From the NCBI RefSeq assembly GCF_021554725.1, contig NZ_JAIZDP010000003.1, positions 1 to 64,000 of the forward strand: a stretch of DNA of 64,000 nucleotides. Direction: 5' to 3'. The notes beneath the pieces were generated by a model that saw nothing but the letters and a program-made list of their open reading frames with translations, was not told the DNA's origin and searched no databases. Positions within the stretch are counted from its first letter, which is position 1, and the number at the start of each line of letters is the position of its first letter. This DNA comes from Sinomonas notoginsengisoli (lineage in GTDB: Bacteria; Actinomycetota; Actinomycetes; Actinomycetales; Micrococcaceae). Position numbers and translations under genes: made by a program. Below, piece after piece: positions 6,408 to 15,329 of the stretch.

Positions 6408-8417
6408 ATGAGCACCGACATCGACCCGACCGCAGTCTCGACTACACCCCCGACCTCGACACCATCCCCCTCGGCGCCGCCCGCCTCGCCCGAAGCCGGC
6501 TGGGAGAAGTCACGCGCGGTCGCTGAGGCAAGCCGGCAGACCGAGTGGGAGCGGCCGAGCTTCGCCAAGGCCCTCTTCCTCGGGGACTTCCAGTGGGACC
6601 TCATCCACCCCTTGCCGGAGACCGACCAGCACGCGGCCGAGCGCGGTGAGGCGTTCCTGATCCGGCTCCGTCAGCTGACGGAGACGATGGACGGCCAGCG
6701 CATCGAGGCCGAGGACCGGATCCCGGACGAGTACCTCCGCGCGCTCGCCGACATCGGCACGTTCGGAATGAAGATCCCTACGGAGTACGGCGGCCTCGGG
6801 CTCCCACTCGCACACTACGGCCGGGCGCTCATGCTGCTCGGCTCGGTGCACCCCTCAATCGGCGCGCTCCTCTCTGCACACCAATCGATCGGCGTCCCCG
6901 AGCCCGTGAAGATGTTTGGCTCCGCCGAGCAGAAGAAGGCCTTCCTCCCCCGCTGTGCCGCGGGCGCGATCACCGCGTTCCTCCTTACCGAGCCCGATGT
7001 CGGCTCCGATCCGGCCCGGCTCACCACCACGGCCCGGCTGTCCGAGGACGGTTCCAGCTACATCCTCGACGGGTCGAAGCTGTGGACCACGAACGGCGTC
7101 ATCGCCGAGCTCGTGGTCATCATGGCCAAGGTCCTCCCCCACGAGGCCATGGGCGAGGTGCCCGCGGGCAAGGGCGGGATCACGGCGTTCGTGGTCGAGA
7201 TGGACAGCCCAGGCATCACGGTGGAGAACCGCAACTCGTTCATGGGGCTCAAGGGCCTTGAGAACGGCGTGACCAGATTCGACGCCGTCCGTGTCCCCGC
7301 CGAGAACAGGGTCGGGCGCGAGGGCCAAGGGCTCAAGATCGCCCTCACCACGCTCAACACGGGCCGGCTCTCGATCCCGGCGCTCTGCGCGGGCGGCGGC
7401 AAGTGGTCGCTCAAGATCGCCCGCGAATGGTCCGCCGCCCGCGTCCAGTGGGGGCATCCGGTCGGCGAGCACGAGGCCGTGGCGAGCAAGATCGCGTTCA
7501 TCGCGGCGACGGCCTTCGCCCTCGAGTCCGTCTTCGAGGTGTACGCGGCTACCGCAGAGGCCGGGATGAAGGACGTGCGCATCGAGGCGGCCCTCGCCAA
7601 GCTGTGGACCTCCGAGATGGCGTACACAGTGGCGGACGAGCTCCTGCAGATCCGCGGCGGCCGCGGCTACGAGACCGCCGATTCGCTGCGGGCCCGGGGG
7701 GAGCGGGCCGTTCCCGTGGAGCAGCTCGTGCGGGACCTGCGGATCAACCGCATCTTCGAGGGGTCCACGGAGATCATGCGGCTGCTGATCGCCCGCGAGG
7801 CGGTGGACGCACACCTCGCCGCCGCCGGAGACCTGGCCCGGGCGGACGCGACGCTGGCCGAGAAGGCGCGCGCGGCGAGGGATGCCTCCGGCTTCTACGC
7901 CAAGTGGCTCCCCAGCCTCCTCGCAGGCGAGGGCAACGACCCCCGCGCGTACCGCGAGTTCGGCACCCTCGCGAAGCACCTGCGCTACATCGAGCGGACG
8001 TCCCGGCGCCTGGCGCGCCACATGTTCGGGGGCATGGGCCGCTGGCAGGCGGGGCTCGAGCGCCGGCAGATGTTCCTTGGCCGGAGCGTTGACATCGGCG
8101 CGGAGCTCTTCGCCATGGCCGCCGCCTGCTCCTGGTCCGAGCACCTCCGGAACGTCGGCGCCGACGGGGCGGACACCGCCCGCGACCTCGCCGAGGCGTT
8201 CTGCGAGCAGTCCCGCCGTCGCATCGAGGCGCTCTTCAACGCGCTCTGGGACAACACGGACGACGCCGACCGGCGCCTCGCGCGCCGCGTCCTCGACAAG
8301 GAGTTCACGTGGCTCGAGGAGGGCGTGCTCGACCCGTCCGAGGGAACGGGGCCGTGGATCGCGCCGCGCCCGGAGGGGCGGAGCACGCAACCGAACCTCC
8401 ACCGCGACCTGCGGTAG
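6408..8417 (+). CDS. Long-form acyl-CoA dehydrogenase
   Basis: About 669 residues, far longer than the usual 380-400. The ACAD core holds LLTEPDVGSDPARL (FAD/substrate signature), GSKLWTTNG, and the C-terminal RIFEGSTEIMRLLIAREAV, whose Glu aligns with the catalytic base of medium-chain enzymes. About 180 residues follow the core, as in the very-long-chain (ACADVL/ACAD9-like) branch. It oxidises an acyl-CoA to the 2-enoyl-CoA in beta-oxidation. The ATG at 6408 is preceded by GAGGGG. It is convergent with the antiporter gene. Confidence 0.9.
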   Translation: MSTDIDPTAVSTTPPTSTPSPSAPPASPEAGWEKSRAVAEASRQTEWERPSFAKALFLGDFQWDLIHPLPETDQHAAERGEAFLIRLRQLTETMDGQRIEAEDRIPDEYLRALADIGTFGMKIPTEYGGLGLPLAHYGRALMLLGSVHPSIGALLSAHQSIGVPEPVKMFGSAEQKKAFLPRCAAGAITAFLLTEPDVGSDPARLTTTARLSEDGSSYILDGSKLWTTNGVIAELVVIMAKVLPHEAMGEVPAGKGGITAFVVEMDSPGITVENRNSFMGLKGLENGVTRFDAVRVPAENRVGREGQGLKIALTTLNTGRLSIPALCAGGGKWSLKIAREWSAARVQWGHPVGEHEAVASKIAFIAATAFALESVFEVYAATAEAGMKDVRIEAALAKLWTSEMAYTVADELLQIRGGRGYETADSLRARGERAVPVEQLVRDLRINRIFEGSTEIMRLLIAREAVDAHLAAAGDLARADATLAEKARAARDASGFYAKWLPSLLAGEGNDPRAYREFGTLAKHLRYIERTSRRLARHMFGGMGRWQAGLERRQMFLGRSVDIGAELFAMAAACSWSEHLRNVGADGADTARDLAEAFCEQSRRRIEALFNALWDNTDDADRRLARRVLDKEFTWLEEGVLDPSEGTGPWIAPRPEGRSTQPNLHRDLR

Positions 8418-8447
8418 CCGTGAAAGCGCGCAGGCAGGGCGCCCGGC

Positions 8448-10019
8448 TCAGCGGTCGAGGGTGACCGTTCGCAGGTCGAGGCGGCGCAGCACGCGGTCGA
8501 CGAGCTCCGGGTCGTTGCCGGGCTCGTTGCGCGCGGCAAGCATCTCTCGGCGTGCCGCGTCCAGGGCATCACGCTGCGCGCGGTCCATCACCGCGAGCAC
8601 GGCTTGGACTCTGCGCATCTTCTCGGGGTCCTCCGCGTAGTCGGACTCGAGGATGGTGTGCAGCGAGGACATGCGGCGGGCCAGTGCCCTGCGGCGCCCT
8701 TCCGGGAGCTTCTGCGCGGCTGGCGAGGAGCGGAGGGCCTCGAGCGCCACGTGCTCGGCCCGACGCGCCAAGGCACGCTGGGCGCGTTCCTCTGCTCCAT
8801 GGTCGTCGGGCAGGTCGAGTACACGGATGAGCCATGGAAGGGTCAGACCCGGCAGCACGAGGGTGGCCACGAGGACCGACACCGCCGCCGCCACCACGAA
8901 GTTCCGCCCCGGAGTGGGCGAGCCGTCCGCGAGCGTGCTCGGAAGGGCGAGCGCCAGGGCCAGCGTGGCCAGGCCGCGCATCCCGCACCACGTCAGGACC
9001 ACGACCTCCTTGAGCGAGGCAGGGGTCTTCTCGCGGCGCTCGGTGCCGCCGATCGTGTACATGGCGTACATCCAGGCGAAGCGCACGGCGATGACCGTGG
9101 CACAGATGGCCGCGATTCCGGGGACGAACGTGAGCAGATTGGCGCCCTCGGCGTCGACCACGGAGCGCATCTCGATCCCCACCAGCCCGAACGCGACCCC
9201 CGTGGTGAGGAGCTCGAGCACCTCCCAGAAGGCCTGCCTTGTGAGGCGCTCCCCGGAATCCTGCGGACGGGCACGGCGCCCGAGCTCGACAGCGGTGACC
9301 ACCACGGCGACAACTCCCGAGCAGTGGACCACCTCGGCCAGAAGGTACACAGCGTAGGGCGCCACCAGCGTCGCCGCACTCCGAGCCACCAGGTTGGGCA
9401 CGAACTGGTTGAGCGCGCCAACCAGCCACGCCATCGCGAACCCGAGCAGCACCGCGCCTGCCGCGCCGACGAGGAAGCGCGGAGCGACGTCCCAGCCGAT
9501 CTGGCCGTGGTTGACGGTCGCCGTCACGGCCGTCTGGAAGATCACGATCGCCATGGCGTCGTTGAACAGGCCCTCGGTCTGGAGCACGGTCATGAGCCGC
9601 CGGCGCATCTTCACCTTGCCCGCGATCGCCTCTACCGCGACCGGGTCCGGCGGCGCCACCACCGCGCCCAGGGCGATCGCGAGCGGCAGCCCGATCACCG
9701 GCACAAGCCACCATGTCACTGCGGCGACGGCGGCGACTGTCGCGACGATGAGCAGGACCGCCAGGAGCACAAGGGACCGCCAGCGAAGCCGGAACACGCT
9801 CCAGCTCGAGCGCTGCGCGGCAGCGAAGAGGAGCGGCGGCAGGAAGAGCGGCAGGATGAGGTCCGGTTCGATGTGGACGGTGGGCACGAACGGCAGCGAG
9901 GCCGCGAGCCCGGAGAACACGAGCATGAGGATCGGATAGGGCAGGCGGATGCGCTCCCCGACACCCACGATGAGCACCGTCCCGAACAGCAGGCCGACCA
10001 CCAGCAGCAGAAAATCCAT
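8448..10019 (-). CDS. CPA1-type Na+/H+ antiporter
   Basis: A 523-residue membrane protein with about 11-12 hydrophobic helices over residues 1-410, then a charged cytoplasmic tail. The segments PPLLFAAA, GAVVAPPDPVAVEAI and TEGLFNDAMAIVIF match the ion-binding core (PDP, ND motifs) of the CPA1 sodium/proton exchanger family. It would extrude Na+ (or K+) against protons for pH and salt balance. It stands alone, convergent with the acyl-CoA dehydrogenase. Confidence 0.9.
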   Translation of the reverse strand: MDFLLLVVGLLFGTVLIVGVGERIRLPYPILMLVFSGLAASLPFVPTVHIEPDLILPLFLPPLLFAAAQRSSWSVFRLRWRSLVLLAVLLIVATVAAVAAVTWWLVPVIGLPLAIALGAVVAPPDPVAVEAIAGKVKMRRRLMTVLQTEGLFNDAMAIVIFQTAVTATVNHGQIGWDVAPRFLVGAAGAVLLGFAMAWLVGALNQFVPNLVARSAATLVAPYAVYLLAEVVHCSGVVAVVVTAVELGRRARPQDSGERLTRQAFWEVLELLTTGVAFGLVGIEMRSVVDAEGANLLTFVPGIAAICATVIAVRFAWMYAMYTIGGTERREKTPASLKEVVVLTWCGMRGLATLALALALPSTLADGSPTPGRNFVVAAAVSVLVATLVLPGLTLPWLIRVLDLPDDHGAEERAQRALARRAEHVALEALRSSPAAQKLPEGRRRALARRMSSLHTILESDYAEDPEKMRRVQAVLAVMDRAQRDALDAARREMLAARNEPGNDPELVDRVLRRLDLRTVTLDR

Positions 10020-10116
10020 GTGTGCACCCCTACGTCAGGAGCATTTTTTCATGGCGAGGGGCGGCAGCCCCACGCTGGCGCCGCCGCCCCCTTCCGCGCT
10101 GGGGTCCCGCCACGCC

Positions 10117-10770
10117 TCAGGTGAGCGTGGCGGACGACGGCGAGTGGCCGCCGTCGTGCGCCGAGCCCACTTCACCGCGGGGACCGTCTTCCGTCATCAC
10201 CCATTCGAAGGCACGCGCACGGGAGCGGGCCCCCTGGGCGGTACGTGAGCGGTTCGGTTCCTCGAGGTCATGCAGGAGCGACTCCGACATGCGGACGAGG
10301 TCGGCGAGGACCTCCGGCGTGAACCAGCCCGGTCGGGTGGCGAACAGAATGTCCTCGCTCGAGGTGTTCCCGCTCGCCCCGGGCGCGAACGGACACCCGC
10401 CGAGGCCACCGAGCGCACCGTCGACCATCGCCGCACCGGCCTGGATCGCGGCGAGGGTGTTGGCAACTCCGAGGCCCCACGTGTCGTGGCCGTGGAAGAC
10501 GATCTCCCGCTGGGGAGATTCCTCCCTCACCCGCGAGATCAGGCCGGACACCTGGGCGGGGATCGCCTGACCGAGGGTGTCGCAGATGACGATGCCCTGG
10601 GCACCTTCGGTGCGGGGGTCGTTCGCAATCGCCAGAACCCGTTCCTCAGGCACCGGGCCGTCGAAAGGGCACGTGAAGGACGTGGCGATGCACAACTCAA
10701 TCTGGGCGCCGGCCTGCTGCGCGAGCGCGACCGCGGCGGGCATGGCCTCGAGGCTCGCCTCCGTGGTGCA
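10117..10770 (-). pseudogene. mvaB: 5'-truncated hydroxymethylglutaryl-CoA lyase
   Basis: About 218 codons align with the C-terminal two thirds of HMG-CoA lyase. The metal/catalytic stretch HGHDTWG and the G-loop with catalytic cysteine (GGCPFAPGASGN) are intact. The family is normally about 300 residues, and roughly the first 90-100, including the N-terminal catalytic segment, are missing. Recognisable homology starts at TTEASLEAM, some 20 bases after the stop of the upstream permease pseudogene, with no spacer room for a normal 5' end. A deletion has probably joined the two genes. An ATG at 10743 could still start a short protein, but it would not be an active lyase. Confidence 0.75.
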
Positions 10771-10786
10771 AGGGTGAGAGCGACGG

Positions 10787-12230
10787 TCACGCGGGCGCGT
10801 GGCCGGCGTCGTGCGCGGGGACGACCCGGCGCGCGGCCCTCCGATTCACGAACGGGTAGACCACGAGCAGGAGCGCGAGGGCGCCGAGGCTGAGCCAGAC
10901 TTGAGGAGCGGCGTCGGGATCGAAGGCCATGAGCACGACGATGAGCGCCACCGCACCAAGGACAATGGCGTTGAGCCACGGGTGCAGCCACATCTTCAGG
11001 GTCAGCCCGGCCCGCTCGGCTGCGCTCATGCGGTTGCGGAGGCGCCACTGGGTGACCGCGACGAGCGTAGACGAACAGCGCCACGCAGCCGGCGGAGTTC
11101 ATGATGAAGTCGAAGACGTCCTTGGGCGCAACGTAGTTCGCCGCGATCGCCAGGTAGCCCACCACGGTCGAGAGCAGGATGACCTTCCACGGCACACCCG
11201 CGCGGTTGCGGTCCTCGACCCAGCGCGGGGCGTAGCCGTGCCTGGACAGGGCGAACAGCATGCGCGAGCCCGAGTAGAGCCCCGAGTTGAGCACGGAGAG
11301 GGCTGCGGTGAGCACTACGGCGTTCATGATCTGCTCGGCGCCCGGGAGCCCGAAGCGGCCGAATGCGAAAGCGAAGGGGCTGACCTTGGCCGGCAGCTCG
11401 TCCCACGGGACGACCATGAGCAGGATCGCGACCGAACCGACGTAGAAGAGGAGGATGCGCCAGACCACGGTATTCGTGGCCTTCGCGACGCCCTTGGCGG
11501 GCTGGTCCGATTCAGCAGCGGCCATCGTGACGATCTCGGTGCCGAAGTAGCTGAAGATCACGACGGCGACCCCGTTGAACACGGCGGCCCAGCCGTGGGG
11601 CATGAACCCGTGGTCGGTGATGTTGGAGATAGACCCGGTGGAGCCGGGGATGATGCCCAGGACGTAGAGGGTGCCGACGCCGAGGAACACGACGATCGTG
11701 GTGACCTTGATCGAGGCCAGCCAGAACTCCGTCTCGCCGAACGAGCGCAGACTCATGAGGTTCGTGAACGTGAACACGAGCATGCCGCCGAGCGCGAATG
11801 TCCAGTCGGGAACAGTGGGGAACCACTCGTGGAAGATCCGGCCGACCACGACGGCCTCGAAGGCGACGACGCCGACCCAGAAGTACCAGTAGAGCCACCC
11901 GATCGTGAATCCGGCCCAATTGCCGAGGCCGTCCCGGGCGTACTCCATGAAGGAACCGACCACCGGCCGGTTCGTGGACATCTCCCCCAGCATGCGCATC
12001 ACGAGGACGACGAGGGCTCCCCCGATCGCGTACGAGAGCAGCGCGGCGGGGCCCACGCTGCGGATCACCGAGCCCGAGCCCACGAACAGGCTCGCGCCGA
12101 TGATGCCGCCGAGGGCGATCATGGTCAGATGCCGAGGCCGTAGCTGTCCGCGGGGGCCGGACTCCGTTGTCCGGGCCTCGGGGACTGCGTCGTCTCGGGT
12201 GGGCGCTGCGAGGTTGTCTGGTGCCTGCAT
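10787..12230 (-). pseudogene. Amino-acid permease (AAT family) with frameshift
   Basis: From the ATG at 12230 (GGAG upstream) the product reads as a GabP-like amino acid:H+ symporter: MIALGGIIGASLFVGSG, GWLYWYFW, FSYFGTEIVTMAAAE, SGSRMLFALSRHG. After FVYA at about 11067 the frame breaks. The natural continuation VAVTQWRLRNRMSAAERAG and two final helices (to 10787) lie in another frame, and the total length is 3n+1. Either one extra base or a two-base loss in the CGAGCG stretch at 11060-11070 explains it. It may be a true pseudogene or a read error. It is followed directly by a truncated mvaB. Confidence 0.75.
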
Positions 12231-12320
12231 GCGGATCTCCGTTCCATCCGGGGCGATCGGCGTGGTGCCGATCACAAGTGCCCCGTCAGGATGCGGGATC
12301 CAGGTCACATGATGCGATGG

Positions 12321-12361
12321 ATGATCCGCACCGGAAAGCCTTCGTATCCGGTACGGATCAT
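12321..12361 (-). terminator. Hairpin between M20 hydrolase and permease pseudogene
   Basis: ATGATCCG-C-ACCGG (12321-12334) pairs with CCGGT-A-CGGATCAT (12348-12361), a 13-bp stem with one mismatch and a 13-base loop, ending eight bases before the M20 stop codon at 12369. It probably terminates the M20 transcript. Confidence 0.6.
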
Positions 12362-12368
12362 CCCTCGA

Positions 12369-13634
12369 CTACGCCTTGCCCAGCCACACCGACGCCGCCA
12401 CCACGAGGGCGGCCGTGCCGTTGGTGAGCGTCGGCTGGATCACTGGCGCAAACATCGGAGAGTGGTTCGCCGGGATCGAGCTGACCGTGCCCGCGGCCTC
12501 AGCGTCGGCGTACGTCGTGGGATCGGTGCCACCCACGCCCCAGTAGGTGTACGGCGTGCCCAACGCGGTCGGGACGTCGCTGAAGTCCTCGCTCGCGGTC
12601 TGACGGCCGTAGTCCTGGACGGCGCCGGCGGGGAAGTAGTCCTCGAAGGCAGCCGTGACCTTCGCGGTGACATCCGCGCTGTTGTCGGTGAGCGGATAGC
12701 TGTTGTACACCTCGAACTCGGGCTCCTTGGGCGAGCCCGACGCCGCCGACTCGGCCTTCGCGATCCGTTCGATCGCGGCCAGGATCTGGTCCCGGATGGC
12801 CTTACTGTAAGTGCGGATATTGAGCTCGAGGACGGCGTGGTCGTCGATGATGTTGCTCTTGGCGCCCACGGCAATCTTCCCCACCGTGAGCACGGCGAAC
12901 TCGCCGGGCTGGATCTCGCGGGCCACGACCCCCTGGAGCCGCACCACGACCATCGAGGCGAGCACTGCCGGGTCGATCGAGAGGTGCGGCATGGAGCCGT
13001 GGCTCCCGCGCCCGTACAGCGTGATGCGGATGCTGTCGGCCATGGACAGGAACGGGCCCTCGTGGGTGCCGACGGTCCCGGCGGGATGCACGAGAACGTG
13101 CTGCGCGAGCGCGACGTCAGGCTTCGGGATGACGCCGGCGAGACCGTCGCTGACCATCACTTTCGCCCCGTCGCCGAGCTCCTCGGCCGGCTGGAACAGT
13201 GCTATGAGCGTGCCGGACCATGCGTCACGCTGCTCCGCGAACAGCTTGGCCGCGCCGAGCAGGCTGCTGACATGGAAGTCATGGCCACACGCGTGCATGA
13301 CGGGCGTCTGGTTGCCTGAGGCGTCCGTCGAAACGGCGGTGCTCGCGTACTCGAGGCCGGTCGCCTCCTTCACGGGCAGCGCGTCCATGTCGGCGCGGAC
13401 CAGCACCGTGGGGCCGCTGCCGTTCGCGAGGACGCCGATGACGCCGGTGCCGCCCACCTTCGTCTGGACGTCGTATCCGAACTCCGTGAGCTGGTCCGCG
13501 ACGATGCCCGCGGTGCGCTCCTCCTGATGGCTCAGCTCTGGATGCCGGTGGAAATCCTTGTAGAGGTCTTCCTGCCATCCTCGGATGGCATCCTGGTCGG
13601 ACAGGATGCTGCGGGCCGATTCGGTGGAGGTCAT
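12369..13634 (-). CDS. M20-family amidohydrolase
   Basis: A 421-residue M20D-type metallopeptidase/amidohydrolase. Metal-binding motifs are visible: HRHPELSHQEE (29-39), the ADMDALPV segment, HACGHDFH, and the Glu pair in QPAEELGDGAK. It lacks a signal peptide. This branch hydrolyses N-acyl or indole-acetyl amino acids and similar amides. The next gene upstream, 51 bases away on the same strand, is a DHA2 transporter, so uptake or export of the same compound is plausible. The exact substrate is unknown. Confidence 0.87.
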   Translation of the reverse strand: MTSTESARSILSDQDAIRGWQEDLYKDFHRHPELSHQEERTAGIVADQLTEFGYDVQTKVGGTGVIGVLANGSGPTVLVRADMDALPVKEATGLEYASTAVSTDASGNQTPVMHACGHDFHVSSLLGAAKLFAEQRDAWSGTLIALFQPAEELGDGAKVMVSDGLAGVIPKPDVALAQHVLVHPAGTVGTHEGPFLSMADSIRITLYGRGSHGSMPHLSIDPAVLASMVVVRLQGVVAREIQPGEFAVLTVGKIAVGAKSNIIDDHAVLELNIRTYSKAIRDQILAAIERIAKAESAASGSPKEPEFEVYNSYPLTDNSADVTAKVTAAFEDYFPAGAVQDYGRQTASEDFSDVPTALGTPYTYWGVGGTDPTTYADAEAAGTVSSIPANHSPMFAPVIQPTLTNGTAALVVAASVWLGKA

Positions 13635-13685
13635 GCCGTACTCCTTCGGTGATCCATTCAGTGATCCGAGCCTAGGCGCGTGAGC

Positions 13686-15203
13686 CTACTTCGCGGTGCC
13701 TGCGCTTTCCTTGCTCTTGGGGACAGTAACCATAATCGAGATGATCGCGGTGACGACCATGAGCAGGTTGAAGACGAGCGCGACAACGGCCGCCTGCCGG
13801 AGGTCCATGTTGTCCGTGCGGCCCTGATTGGTCAGGACGTCGCCCACGAACTGGACGCCCGTGGTCCCGAGCGCCGTGAAGATGGCGAGCGAGATCGCCG
13901 CACCGATGGCGCTGCCCAGGGAGGACGCCATCTTGTAGATGCCCGACCCCGATCCGGCCTTGTCTGCGGGAAGGTTCGCCAGCGCGGCGTCGGTCGAGGG
14001 GGTCGCGTAGAACGCGAGGCCGAGCCCGAAGAGCGCATAGGCCACCACCGCCCACCACTGGTACTGGACGAGCAGGAGGTTGGTAGGCATGAGCAGGATG
14101 ACCGCAAGGCCTACGATCCCGGTGCCCCAGATCATGGGCTGGCGCGGCCCGAACCGCTGGAGCAGCTTCTCGCCGACGCGGATGAACGCGATGATGGTGA
14201 CCGCATACCCCAAGGTGAGCAGGCCGGCGTCGGACGCCTTCATGCCGCCCGCGAGCTGCAGGAGCTGCTGGGTGACCAGCAGCATGCCGATGTTGCCGTT
14301 GAGGAGGAAGTTGGAGAGTGTCGCCCCCGTGAACGTGCGGTTCTTGAAGAGGGCGAGGTCGATGAACGGGTTCGCGGTCCGCCGCTCGATCCGCAGCAGG
14401 ACTGCTATCCCGACGACAGCGATGACAAGGAGACCGATCGTGATCGGGCTGCCCCAGCCGATCTTCGACCCGAAGATGAGCACGATCATGAGGGCGAGGA
14501 TCGCGCCGACGAACACGAGGACGCCCGGGAGATCGAACTTCCGCGGCCCAGCCTGCACGACCTTGCTCTCCGGTGTGCCCCACATAAGCACGATCGAAAA
14601 CGCAGAGACGACAATCGCGGCGATGAAGATCCAGCGCCAGCCGGCGAACGTGGCGATGTAGCCGCCGAGGATCGAGGCGAACCCGGACCCGCCCCATGAG
14701 CCGATGGACCACATCGACACGGCGCGCTGCCTCCCCGGGCCGTCCCAGTAGGTCTTCACGAGCGCCATGGTTGCGGGCATGATGCATGCGGCAGACAGGC
14801 CCTGGATGGCGCGGCCGGTAAGCATGAGTGAGAGAGCAGCGGGGCCGGTGGCGAGCACGATCAGCAACGCGCCGAGGATGCCGAGCGCATTGCCGATGAT
14901 GCTGATCCGCACGCGCCCCACGCGGTCCGCGAGACCGCCCGCGATCACGATGAACATGCCGGAGAACAGTGCGGTGATCGAGACGGCCAAGTTCATCGCG
15001 TCAGCCGAGACGAGTGGGTTGGCCCACACCTTCTTGGCGGGGTCGGAGTAGGCCCCGTTGATCTCGTTGAGCACGTTCGGCGCGACGGTACCCATGGAAC
15101 CGGCGAACAGCCAGAACGTGAGGACGCCGAGCACGATGCCCAGAAGGAGCTTGTCGTTGCCTCGGAACGTTGTGGGGGCGGGGGCAGCAGCTGTACTTGC
15201 CAT
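13686..15203 (-). CDS. MFS transporter, DHA2 (14-helix) type
   Basis: About 505 residues with roughly 14 hydrophobic helices and the motif-A loop GGLADRVGRVRI, plus GRAIQGLSAACIMPA, typical of the drug:H+ antiporter-2 branch. I prefer the ATG at 15203 because TTGAGGA lies seven bases before it; the ATG at 15209 would be too close. It sits between a PucR regulator gene (upstream, same strand) and an M20 amidohydrolase. The group may be a transport-hydrolysis unit under PucR control. Confidence 0.87.
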   Translation of the reverse strand: MASTAAAPAPTTFRGNDKLLLGIVLGVLTFWLFAGSMGTVAPNVLNEINGAYSDPAKKVWANPLVSADAMNLAVSITALFSGMFIVIAGGLADRVGRVRISIIGNALGILGALLIVLATGPAALSLMLTGRAIQGLSAACIMPATMALVKTYWDGPGRQRAVSMWSIGSWGGSGFASILGGYIATFAGWRWIFIAAIVVSAFSIVLMWGTPESKVVQAGPRKFDLPGVLVFVGAILALMIVLIFGSKIGWGSPITIGLLVIAVVGIAVLLRIERRTANPFIDLALFKNRTFTGATLSNFLLNGNIGMLLVTQQLLQLAGGMKASDAGLLTLGYAVTIIAFIRVGEKLLQRFGPRQPMIWGTGIVGLAVILLMPTNLLLVQYQWWAVVAYALFGLGLAFYATPSTDAALANLPADKAGSGSGIYKMASSLGSAIGAAISLAIFTALGTTGVQFVGDVLTNQGRTDNMDLRQAAVVALVFNLLMVVTAIISIMVTVPKSKESAGTAK

Positions 15204-15329
15204 GACCATTCCTCAAAGGAGAAAACTAGCATCGGTTATGTCTATATATCTATGATGCGCCTGTCTTGCTGTCGAAACGTTCAGTTTTTGCGCCTAGTTG
15301 TGTCTACTTCGACACATTGGCTCATCCCA

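Noticed and set aside
8604-10124. A 506-codon plus-strand frame opposite the antiporter
   Set aside because: It is a His/Arg/Glu-rich shadow; the minus strand encodes a clear 12-helix antiporter.
10539-12308. A 589-codon frame for one long permease
   Set aside because: Residues after about 11066 are Arg/Pro/Ser-rich and the true C-terminal helices lie in another frame. It is a frameshifted gene.
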